The notes: generated by a model from the sequence alone, not told the origin. A stretch of DNA of 7,406 nt from an uncultured Cetobacterium sp. (GCA_900766645.1 CAAFWD010000018.1:1-7406); one strand, 5' to 3'; counted from the first letter of the stretch, positions 1 through 5,551 are shown. Program-made: numbers and translations.

Positions 1-20
1 ACACGACGCTCTTCCGATCT
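1..20 (+). other. Illumina adapter remnant (artefact)
   Basis: These 20 bases (ACACGACGCTCTTCCGATCT) are identical to the 3' end of the Illumina TruSeq universal/read-1 adapter, which I recognise from memory. They are GC-rich compared with what follows, and genomic-looking sequence begins at base 21. This marks an untrimmed contig end, not a biological element. Any reading frame crossing base 21 is therefore truncated by the assembly, and base calls close to this end deserve less trust than the rest. Confidence 0.96.
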
Positions 21-258
21 TATAGTCACAGCTTTCTAACAAGTCTATTATTTTATTAAGAGGTAGTGGATAACCTAACATAACCATTTCAATAATCATG
101 TCAATATGTCCCTTATCTATATCATGCTCTTCAAGAATGGTACCTATTATCTGTCATCCCTGGAGGTAAACTTTAAATTTTGGCATTGGTGCGAGGTTGG
201 CTTGGGTTAAACATTGGTTGATGCTTTCTATCGTCGGATTAATCATCCTTTCCCCCAT
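21..258 (-). pseudogene. Stop-interrupted short ORF downstream of the MORN gene, 3' end missing
   Basis: Reading leftwards from ATG at 258 (or the better-supported ATG at 246, preceded by GGGGGAAAGG), the frame gives MINPTIESINQCLTQANLAP and continues through PMPKFKVYLQG to a TGA at 156-154. The same frame then stays open for another 44 codons, beginning QIIGTILEEHDIDKGHIDMI, up to the adapter at base 20. Both halves look like ordinary globular protein. The simplest reading is one gene with a nonsense change (for example TGG or CGA to TGA) or a base-call error near the contig end. The first ATG lies only 2 bases after the MORN gene's stop, so the two are probably translationally coupled. The first part is richer in G+C (38 of 93 bases from 154 to 246) than neighbouring genes. 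I do not recognise the family. The alternative is a genuine 30-34-residue peptide followed by a separate ORF. Confidence 0.55.
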
Positions 259-260
259 TT

Positions 261-926
261 TCAATATTTACAATTTATTTCTTTAATGATTTTTCCTTTT
301 TTGTATTCTAAAACTTTCATCAACTCTCCTGATGGGAAAAACCATTCTTCTTTACCTTCTTTCTTTCCTTGAAAATAATAGGATTTAAACATTAACTTTC
401 CTTCTAATGTAAATTCTTTAAACTCACCATTAAGCTTATTATCTTTATAAAACGACTCTATTTTCAATGTTCCATTTTCATAGTATTCTTTACTTTCTCC
501 ATTTAATTGATTTTCTCTATAGCAATATTCTAGTTTTATAATTCCATTTTTATGAAAATGAGTTTTTTTCCCTTCTATTGTCCCTTTGATATAAAAACAT
601 TTTGTTTCTATATCTCCATCTTTATCGTAATAAATCCACTCTCCATTTTTTAAATTATTATCCCAATTACCTTTTGTTTTTATTTTAGAATTTTCATAGA
701 AATATATCCACTCGTTTTCTTTTAGATTATTACAGCACGTTCCAGTTGCTTGTATCTGACCATTTTTATAAAGAGCTTCATATTTTCCATATAATTCTCC
801 AAATGAAAAATTTCTAATAAGTTTTAATTCTCCACTTTTATAATAAGTTTTCCACTTTCCATGAGGCATACCAAATTTATATTTTCCGACATTTTTTTCT
901 CCGTCTTCATCATAAAATTCTTTCAT
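261..926 (-). CDS. MORN_2 / YwqK-like repeat protein
   Basis: This 221-residue protein is almost entirely built from eight consecutive 24-residue units (residues 22-213) with no gaps between them. Each follows the pattern N-G-E/K-W-x-x-Y-Y-x-x-G-x-L/I-K, for example NGEWIYYDKDG and NGESKEYYENG. This is the MORN_2 repeat, as in proteins annotated as YwqK-family antitoxins; the fold is a run of short beta hairpins. There is no signal peptide or membrane segment, so it is probably cytosolic. Bacterial members often sit beside polymorphic or Rhs-type toxins and are thought to act as immunity proteins, but their molecular role is not settled and no intact toxin is visible here. The ATG at 926 is preceded by AAGGAAGGA at good spacing. 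A stop-interrupted ORF follows within 2 bases, and a possible gene remnant overlaps its start. Fold assignment is confident; immunity function is inference. Confidence 0.85.
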   Translation of the reverse strand: MKEFYDEDGEKNVGKYKFGMPHGKWKTYYKSGELKLIRNFSFGELYGKYEALYKNGQIQATGTCCNNLKENEWIYFYENSKIKTKGNWDNNLKNGEWIYYDKDGDIETKCFYIKGTIEGKKTHFHKNGIIKLEYCYRENQLNGESKEYYENGTLKIESFYKDNKLNGEFKEFTLEGKLMFKSYYFQGKKEGKEEWFFPSGELMKVLEYKKGKIIKEINCKY

Positions 927-996
927 CTAATCCTTCCTTTTTCTCTATTCTTGTTACATTACTTAGAAGCTGTTTAAATTCATCATTTTCTAAAAT
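910..996 (-). pseudogene. Possible 3' remnant of an upstream gene
   Basis: On the minus strand an open stretch of 28 codons from 996 ends in TGA at 912-910. It overlaps the start of the MORN gene by 17 bases in another frame. Its translation begins ILENDEFKQLLSNVTRIEKK and ends EGLDERIL. It has no credible start codon and a stop immediately upstream (999-997). Composition and the short overlap with the next start look like the end of a real gene in an operon whose 5' part has been lost. At 28 codons, chance cannot be ruled out. Confidence 0.3.
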
Positions 997-1001
997 TTAT
1001 T

Positions 1002-1021
1002 TAGTATAACTAATTATACTA
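1002..1021 (-). promoter_or_regulatory. Perfect 8-bp inverted repeat overlapping a TATAAT (-10) upstream of the MORN gene
   Basis: Arms TAGTATAA (1002-1009) and TTATACTA (1014-1021) are exact reverse complements separated by CTAA. On the minus strand the palindrome contains TATAAT (1018-1013), a consensus -10 box about 87 bases before the MORN start. The position expected for a -35 box (around 1041-1036) reads ATATAG, a poor match. It could be an operator over a promoter for the MORN gene. It is too AT-rich and lacks the T-run for a confident terminator. Confidence 0.4.
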
Positions 1022-1051
1022 TGAAATAGTTGGGACTATATATTTTATTTT

Positions 1052-1612
1052 TTAATTCTCTTTTATATATTTAGCTTTTAATACAGTTTTTTCTAAAATA
1101 TTTCCTTCCATTGCATCATAAAGTTCATTTAAATAGAATCCTTTTTCTAAATCAAGCTCTTTACTTAAAGCATATAAAGTTATTGTATATGTATGTGTTT
1201 TATTAGGTGGTACTGGACCTCCATATCTAGCTGTTTCATCCTTTGGAAGGCTTCCTCCAAGTTTTGACCACCAGCTATTTTCTCCTTGAATTAAACTTTT
1301 ATTAGTAGCACTTGCATTCTCTTCTAAACTGTCTAAATTATTTGGAATTAGTGTGATCCAGTGAATCCAAATTACTCCAACTGCTTCAACAGCATCATAA
1401 TCTTCCATTACCAAAGCAAATTGTTTTGTTCCTTCAGGAGCATCTTTCCACTCAAATGGTATTGATAGTGTTGGCATTCCCTTATATTGATTTTCACCAT
1501 AAGTTCCGTATTTTTTCTCAATAACTCCATCTTTTACTCCATCACTAGAAAGTTCTAAGGCAAATGAAAAAGTTCCAAAAATTAAAAATAGATACAAAAT
1601 AAATTTTTTCAT
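1052..1612 (-). CDS. Secreted YbhB/YbcL-type phosphatidylethanolamine-binding (PEBP) family protein
   Basis: The 186-residue product starts with a classical signal peptide (MKKFILYLFLIFGTFSFA, likely cut after Ala18, with no lipobox Cys). The mature part is a single PEBP domain: DYDA at 71-74, IWIHW at 81-85, and GGPVPPNKTHTY at 131-142, the family's ligand-pocket signature with His140. Bacterial members are compared with the Raf kinase inhibitor protein family, but their physiological ligand is generally unknown; this one would act in the periplasm or outside the cell. I chose the ATG at 1612 because AAGGAGG (1627-1621) lies 8 bases upstream. An in-frame ATG at 1636 would place that site inside the gene and spoil the signal peptide with charged residues. 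It lies 113 bases after the metallo-hydrolase gene with no clear terminator between them, so read-through from the pab operon is possible. Confidence 0.88.
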   Translation of the reverse strand: MKKFILYLFLIFGTFSFALELSSDGVKDGVIEKKYGTYGENQYKGMPTLSIPFEWKDAPEGTKQFALVMEDYDAVEAVGVIWIHWITLIPNNLDSLEENASATNKSLIQGENSWWSKLGGSLPKDETARYGGPVPPNKTHTYTITLYALSKELDLEKGFYLNELYDAMEGNILEKTVLKAKYIKEN

Positions 1613-1725
1613 TTTAAAATCCTCCTTAAAAATCATTATTTAATATAATACTTTAATTTAAGGCTCTTTCTTTTTCATTTCCTATTATTTTATTATTTTC
1701 ATTTGATTTTTATTTAATTTTTGTT

Positions 1726-2313
1726 CTATTTATTCTTATTAAAAACTCCTCTGTGATAACAGATATAAGTTTCTACCTCTAATTTTTTTAACATCTCTAA
1801 AGATTTTTTAGCTTCTTCTAAATCCAAGCAGTATTGAGGATTTCCTAATACTAACTCATCATTTTCAATAACAGCTGCATCTCCTAATATTAAAGTTTTT
1901 TGTTTAGGTAAATACAGTGATGTATGCCCTGGTGTATGTCCCTTTGTTGAAAGGATTCTACAATCAAACATAGTATTTAATACATCAAAATCAAAAACCT
2001 TAGCATCCACTTCAATTGATAATGACTCTTGTTCTGCTGCACTTGCAATAATTTGAATTTTTGGATATCTATTTTTTAACTCAAAAGCATTTCCCATATG
2101 GTTATGGTCTTCATGAGTTAAATATAATCCTGTTAGATCCTCTAAAGAGATGTCGTGCTTTTTAAGCTCGCTCTCTAATAAATCTAATGAGTTAGAAAGT
2201 CCACAATCAACTAAAATTGTGTCATCTTTACTTTTTAAAACCACTGGGTAAACAGTAAATTTACTATCTCCCGAAAAATAATCTAGTTGTAACGTTATTA
2301 CCTTTGTTTCCAT
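1726..2313 (-). CDS. Metallo-beta-lactamase-fold hydrolase with altered metal motif
   Basis: This 195-residue protein has the metallo-beta-lactamase (MBL) fold order: ILVDCG at 33-38, the metal loop LTHEDHNHMG at 65-74, KGHTPGHTSLYL at 124-135 (His130 the expected ligand), LILGDAAV at 141-148 (Asp145 the bridging Asp) and CYHRG at 185-189. Aligned with the canonical T-H-x-H-x-D-H-x-G, it keeps His67 and His72. Asp69 stands for the second His and Asn71 for the usual Asp. The His-to-Asp change occurs in other small MBL proteins (HQDIDH-type); Asn instead of Asp is less usual and would affect the second metal site. The substrate cannot be predicted; the COG0491-like group includes glyoxalase II-like and lactonase-like enzymes. 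AAGGAGT precedes ATG 2313. It starts 40 bases after pabC and is probably in that operon. The C-terminus ends abruptly at FNKNK and may be shortened by a one-base loss. Confidence 0.85.
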   Translation of the reverse strand: METKVITLQLDYFSGDSKFTVYPVVLKSKDDTILVDCGLSNSLDLLESELKKHDISLEDLTGLYLTHEDHNHMGNAFELKNRYPKIQIIASAAEQESLSIEVDAKVFDFDVLNTMFDCRILSTKGHTPGHTSLYLPKQKTLILGDAAVIENDELVLGNPQYCLDLEEAKKSLEMLKKLEVETYICYHRGVFNKNK

Positions 2314-2353
2314 TTTGTATTTTACTCCTTGTATCTTTAAATTTATATATTAA

Positions 2354-3139
2354 CTACAGTTTTAACTTTGCTTTTAACTCTTCCACTAACTTCCCAGAAT
2401 ATTTTTTATCATCTATTTGAATCACTTTCATTATTCCAAGAATGGAGTTTGTTATAAAAACACCATCTGAATCTAGTAAAAACTGCATATTTATATTATC
2501 TTCAACAACCTCTATCCCTTGATCATTCAATCTTTTTATAACCTCATCTCTCATAACCCCTTTTAATAAACCATTACTAACTTTAGGAGTGTAAATTATA
2601 CCATTTTTCATTAGAAAAACATTGCTTATAGCTCCCTCACACAAATAGTTTTTCTCATTAAAAAAAAGAATCTCATTGAAGTTTTTAGATTTTGCTGCGG
2701 ATAGAGAAAGTAAATTTTCCATATAGTTTAAAGTTTTATGATAGACTAAAATACTGTTACTATCTCTTCTAACTTGGGAGATTGTAAGTTTAAATCCATT
2801 CTCATAACTTTTTAAGTCATAGGGATTTTTTCTTTTATTAAAAAAATATTTAGTGGAGTCTCCATCTTTCACAAAGGAGATTCTCAAAATATAGTTTTCC
2901 TCAGAAAAATTTTCTATTTTATTTTTTTCTATTCTGTTTTTTTCTATTTCATCTAAAAAAATATTCTGAAACTTTTCATAATCAAAGTCCATATTCATAT
3001 TTAAAGTTTTGCATGAACTAGCCAATCTTTCAAAATGTTTTTCCAAATTTTTAGGGTGATTATTTTCAATTTTTACAGTTTCAAAAAGTCCATAACCATA
3101 TAAAAATCCATCAGAAATATTTTTTAACTCTCTTTCCAT
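2354..3139 (-). CDS. pabC: Aminodeoxychorismate lyase (class IV PLP-dependent enzyme)
   Basis: This enzyme converts 4-amino-4-deoxychorismate to p-aminobenzoate plus pyruvate, the last step of p-aminobenzoate synthesis for folate, in the cytoplasm. At 261 residues it fits the fold-type IV aminotransferase/lyase family. Visible marks are DGFLYGYGLFET at 10-21, HKTLNYMENL at 134-143 with Lys135 as the predicted PLP Schiff-base lysine, CEGAISNVF at 167-175 and TNSILGIMKV at 230-239. Branched-chain and D-amino acid aminotransferases share this fold; the specific call rests on position directly after pabA and pabB. The start ATG at 3139 lies inside the pabB end (16-base overlap), as expected for coupled translation. 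Residues 65-79 contain three successive five-residue units (EIEKN, RIEKN, KIENF), a low-complexity charged insertion. Confidence 0.88.
   Translation of the reverse strand: MERELKNISDGFLYGYGLFETVKIENNHPKNLEKHFERLASSCKTLNMNMDFDYEKFQNIFLDEIEKNRIEKNKIENFSEENYILRISFVKDGDSTKYFFNKRKNPYDLKSYENGFKLTISQVRRDSNSILVYHKTLNYMENLLSLSAAKSKNFNEILFFNEKNYLCEGAISNVFLMKNGIIYTPKVSNGLLKGVMRDEVIKRLNDQGIEVVEDNINMQFLLDSDGVFITNSILGIMKVIQIDDKKYSGKLVEELKAKLKL
2903..2947 (-). repeat. 15-bp tandem repeat inside pabC (three imperfect units)
   Basis: Read on the minus strand, three adjacent 15-base units begin GAAATAGAAAAAAAC, AGAATAGAAAAAAAT and AAAATAGAAAATTTT. They encode EIEKN, RIEKN and KIENF. The period is a multiple of three, so unit gain or loss would keep the frame. 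It lies in the N-terminal domain, well before the catalytic lysine. Confidence 0.75.
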
Positions 3140-4497
3140 AACAGTGCCTCTTTTAACGCTTTTCCCTTTAATAGGCTCTCTTCAAACTCACTCTCTGCAT
3201 CAGAATCCCAAACGATTCCTCCTCCAACTTGGAAATAAGCCATATTATCTTTGCAAAGAACAGTTCTAATCACAATATTTAAATCCATATTTCCATTGAA
3301 ACTAACATATCCAATTGAACCTGTGTATATATTTCTAGTTGTTTTTTCCAATCTTCCTATCAGTTCCATAGCACTAATTTTAGGAGCTCCAGTTATAGAC
3401 CCTCCAGGGAAAGTGGCTTTCATTATATCATAAAAAGTTATATTGTCTTCAAGTATTCCTTCAACATTCGCAACTTGTTGAAAAACTGTAGAGTATTTTT
3501 CTATTAAAAAAAGATCCTCAACTTTAACGCTTCCTGTTTTACAGATTTTTCCAAGATCATTTCTCTCTAAATCCACAATCATTAAAAGCTCAGATTGATC
3601 CTTTTCACTTTTAGACAAAATAGAGAAATTTTTCATATCCTCATCCTCAGTTTTCCCTCTACTTATAGTTCCCTTTATTGGTCTAGTGTCAATTTTTCTA
3701 TCTTGAACTCTTATAAATCTTTCAGGGGAATTTGAAACTATCTCATAATCTCCAAAAGATAAGAAACTTGCAAAGGGTGCTTTATTTGTCTCTCTAAGTC
3801 TTTTATATAATGTGAATGAACTTTTATTTAGCTCACATTGAAACCTTTGAGTGTAGTTTATTTGATAAACATTTCCATTGGCTATATTATTTTTAACCTC
3901 TTCAATACATCTCATATACTCATCCTTTGAGATGCAGTTTTCAATTTTCACATCCTTCTCATAGAAAATATCTAAAAAGAAAGTCTCCCCCTGAATTTTT
4001 TTCTCTAGGAAAGAGGCTCTTTCATTTGAATTTTCCACAAAATCATTCACAATTAAATATATTTTTTTCAGCTCATTGTCAATTACCACAGCCTCATTAT
4101 ATATTCCAACGTTTATATCAGGGATATTCAGATCATCCACTTGGTCTATTTTTATATTTTCAATCTCATGGAGAAGTTCATAAGAAAAATGCCCCAATGC
4201 TCCACCTACAAATGGAAGTGGACCTATATAATGAACTCTATATTTTTCAAGAATTTGAGATAACTTTTCAAGGGATGAACCTGAATACTCCTCACTCTCT
4301 TTAGTTGCCATATTTATAACTGTTGCCTTCCCGTTTTTACTAGAGAATTTAATAAAAGGGTTACTTGCAATTATAGAGTAACGTCCAAGATTATTCTCAT
4401 TTTTTTGGCTGTCTAAAAAAATAGGTGTATCATCACTTAAAAAATTTTTAAATATCTCTATGGGATCTCTATCTAAACTAAACTCTTTTATTAACAT
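3124..4497 (-). CDS. pabB: Aminodeoxychorismate synthase component I
   Basis: This subunit binds chorismate and, with ammonia from PabA, makes 4-amino-4-deoxychorismate. The 457 residues cover the N-terminal domain (roughly 1-170) and the chorismate-binding domain (roughly 185-455). The latter has RPIKGT at 272-277, VDLERNDLG at 308-316, PGGSITGAPK at 364-373 and GGGIVWDSDAESEFEE at 425-440. The PIKGT lysine (Lys275) separates PabB from anthranilate synthase TrpE, which usually has Ala in PIAGT; it is the lysine that forms a covalent intermediate in E. coli PabB. That and the pabC neighbour favour PabB. The start ATG 4497 is preceded by a perfect AAGGAGG with 6-base spacing, located inside pabA, and the genes overlap by 20 bases, so the subunits are probably made in coupled fashion. 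The 3' end overlaps pabC by 16 bases. Nothing looks broken. Confidence 0.95.
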   Translation of the reverse strand: MLIKEFSLDRDPIEIFKNFLSDDTPIFLDSQKNENNLGRYSIIASNPFIKFSSKNGKATVINMATKESEEYSGSSLEKLSQILEKYRVHYIGPLPFVGGALGHFSYELLHEIENIKIDQVDDLNIPDINVGIYNEAVVIDNELKKIYLIVNDFVENSNERASFLEKKIQGETFFLDIFYEKDVKIENCISKDEYMRCIEEVKNNIANGNVYQINYTQRFQCELNKSSFTLYKRLRETNKAPFASFLSFGDYEIVSNSPERFIRVQDRKIDTRPIKGTISRGKTEDEDMKNFSILSKSEKDQSELLMIVDLERNDLGKICKTGSVKVEDLFLIEKYSTVFQQVANVEGILEDNITFYDIMKATFPGGSITGAPKISAMELIGRLEKTTRNIYTGSIGYVSFNGNMDLNIVIRTVLCKDNMAYFQVGGGIVWDSDAESEFEESLLKGKALKEALLWKES

Positions 4498-5062
4498 CTT
4501 TAGCCTCCTTTAAAAAGTTTCTTAGCATATCTAAACCTTTTTCTGTTAAAATCGCCTCTGGGTGAAACTGAACTCCCTCTATAAGATAGTCTTTGTGTCT
4601 AACTCCCATTACCTCTCCCTCTAAAGTTTCAGCTGTGATCTCTAAACACTTTGGTAAACTCTCTTTTTCTAAAAGTAAAGAGTGATAACGAGTTACCTTC
4701 AGATTTTCAGGAAGATTAAAAAATACCCCTTTTGAATTGTGTTTTATAGGATGAACCTTACCATGAACTGGTGTTTTCCCCTTAACTATTTTTCCACCAA
4801 ACACCTGACATATAGTTTGGTGCCCTAAACATATACCTAAAATTGGGATCTCCCCTTTAAATCTCTCTATTATTTCAATACTATTTCCTGCTGTATCTGG
4901 GTTTCCCGGTCCAGGAGATATAACAATTATCTCTGGAGACATTTTTTCTATCTCTTCAATTGAGATGTTATTCTTTTCAACAACCACCTCTTCGTCCAAC
5001 ATTTTAAGATATTGAACTAAGTTATATGTGAAAGAATCAAAATTATCAACCATTAAAATCAT
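4478..5062 (-). CDS. pabA: Glutamine amidotransferase, aminodeoxychorismate synthase component II
   Basis: This class I glutamine amidotransferase takes ammonia from glutamine and passes it to PabB. The 194-residue product has the full set of family motifs: MILMVDNFDSFTYNLVQYL at the N-terminus, ISPGPGNP at 48-55 (oxyanion region), GICLGHQ at 76-82 with nucleophile Cys78, and GVQFHPEA at 163-170 giving His167 and Glu169 of the triad. I start at ATG 5062 because the family normally begins MIL(L/M)xDNxDSF and GAGAGG sits 8 bases upstream. A GTG at 5071 would add three residues but lies on the ribosome site. PabA and TrpG are nearly indistinguishable and one protein can serve both pathways. With no trp gene here, pab is the natural reading. 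It is the first gene of the minus-strand operon. Confidence 0.94.
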   Translation of the reverse strand: MILMVDNFDSFTYNLVQYLKMLDEEVVVEKNNISIEEIEKMSPEIIVISPGPGNPDTAGNSIEIIERFKGEIPILGICLGHQTICQVFGGKIVKGKTPVHGKVHPIKHNSKGVFFNLPENLKVTRYHSLLLEKESLPKCLEITAETLEGEVMGVRHKDYLIEGVQFHPEAILTEKGLDMLRNFLKEAKDVNKRV

Positions 5063-5117
5063 AGTAGTCACCTCTCATTGTAATTATTTTTATATTTTTA
5101 ATCTCTGCTTAGAAATA

Positions 5118-5123
5118 ATTATA
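5118..5123 (-). promoter_or_regulatory. Candidate -10 box for the pab operon
   Basis: TATAAT occurs on the minus strand about 55 bases before the pabA start codon, within TTATAATTATT. The stretch about 17 bases further upstream is A-rich and has no good TTGACA match. I give it as the most likely promoter of pabA-pabB-pabC and the metallo-hydrolase, but it rests on one hexamer in AT-rich DNA. Confidence 0.4.
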
Positions 5124-5205
5124 ACTTATTTTACAAAATTTTTTTAAATTTATTTTCTAAAACTATATTTTTAAAATTTTTAGTGATTATTGAAAAAAAT
5201 AGGTA

Positions 5206-5211
5206 TATAAT
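5206..5211 (+). promoter_or_regulatory. Candidate -10 box for the GlsB-type gene
   Basis: TATAAT is found within GGTATATAATCC, 80 bases before the start codon. No good -35 lies at 16-18 bases; TAGTGA at 5181-5186 is weak with a 19-base spacer. Together with the minus-strand TATAAT at 5123-5118, it makes 5072-5291 a divergent promoter region. Confidence 0.35.
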
Positions 5212-5237
5212 CCTAATTATAAAAAAACAATCAAAGA

Positions 5238-5259
5238 TATTCCAATTTTATTTGGAATA
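5238..5259 (+). promoter_or_regulatory. Perfect 8-bp inverted repeat (possible operator) upstream of the GlsB-type gene
   Basis: Arms TATTCCAA (5238-5245) and TTGGAATA (5252-5259) are exact reverse complements with a 6-base TTTTAT spacer. This is the size and spacing of a dimeric repressor site, located 33 bases before the start codon and downstream of the candidate -10. There is no T-run directly after it, so it is not a typical terminator. I do not recognise the regulator. Confidence 0.45.
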
Positions 5260-5291
5260 AAATAATATAAAATTTTCAAGGAGGTTTTACT

Positions 5292-5537
5292 ATGGGTATT
5301 TTGGCTTGGATTATACTTGGACTTTTAGCTGGAGCTTTAGCTAAGTTTTTTATGCCTGGAGTTCAAGGTGGAGGTTTTTGGGCCACAGTTATTTTGGGAA
5401 TTATAGGGGCTTTTGTAGGAGGTTTTTTAGGAAGTATCATTGGAATAGGTTCAGTTCATGGACTTAACTTTGGAAGTATCTTCACAGCAACTTTCGGAGC
5501 TATTGTTGTTCTTTGGCTTTTTGGAAAATTTAGATAA
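5292..5537 (+). CDS. GlsB/YeaQ/YmgE-family small membrane protein
   Basis: This 81-residue, glycine-rich, very hydrophobic protein belongs to the transglycosylase-associated (Transgly_assoc) family, often linked to envelope or general stress; its biochemical action is not known. Three membrane helices are visible, at about residues 3-20, 28-50 and 58-78. Between the first two lies the family-typical KFFMPGVQGGGFWATVILGI stretch, and the short C-terminus is basic (GKFR). AAGGAGG lies 7 bases before the ATG. It is the first gene of the plus-strand group and has a possible operator (5238-5259) in front, which would fit stress-dependent control. Length and motifs are complete for the family. Confidence 0.92.
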   Translation: MGILAWIILGLLAGALAKFFMPGVQGGGFWATVILGIIGAFVGGFLGSIIGIGSVHGLNFGSIFTATFGAIVVLWLFGKFR

Positions 5538-5542
5538 AAATA

Positions 5543-5551
5543 TGTTATAAT
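5543..5551 (+). promoter_or_regulatory. Extended -10 promoter for the membrane-anchored unknown gene
   Basis: TGTTATAAT is a perfect extended -10 (TGnTATAAT) located 5 bases after the stop of the GlsB-type gene. TTGGAA (5521-5526), inside that gene's end, could serve as a -35 with a long 19-base spacer; extended -10 promoters tolerate a weak -35. Transcription would start near 5558, giving a leader of about 24 bases that carries TAGGAGG. Confidence 0.55.

Noticed and set aside
154..156. TGA as a selenocysteine codon
   Set aside because: No SECIS-like stem-loop is evident just downstream and no selenoprotein motif such as CxxU surrounds it; a mutation or base-call error at a contig end is simpler.
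1613..1636. Longer start (ATG 1636) for the PEBP gene
   Set aside because: The extra eight residues include the AAGGAGG ribosome site and would put charged residues before the signal peptide.
3251..3433. 60-codon open frame on the plus strand
   Set aside because: It lies wholly inside pabB on the opposite strand, has no ribosome site and shows no protein-like organisation.
3927..4304. 125-codon open frame on the plus strand
   Set aside because: It is antisense to pabB, whose motifs and coupling are unambiguous. The translation is rich in His/Phe/Ser as expected for an antisense shadow, and no promoter or ribosome site precedes it.
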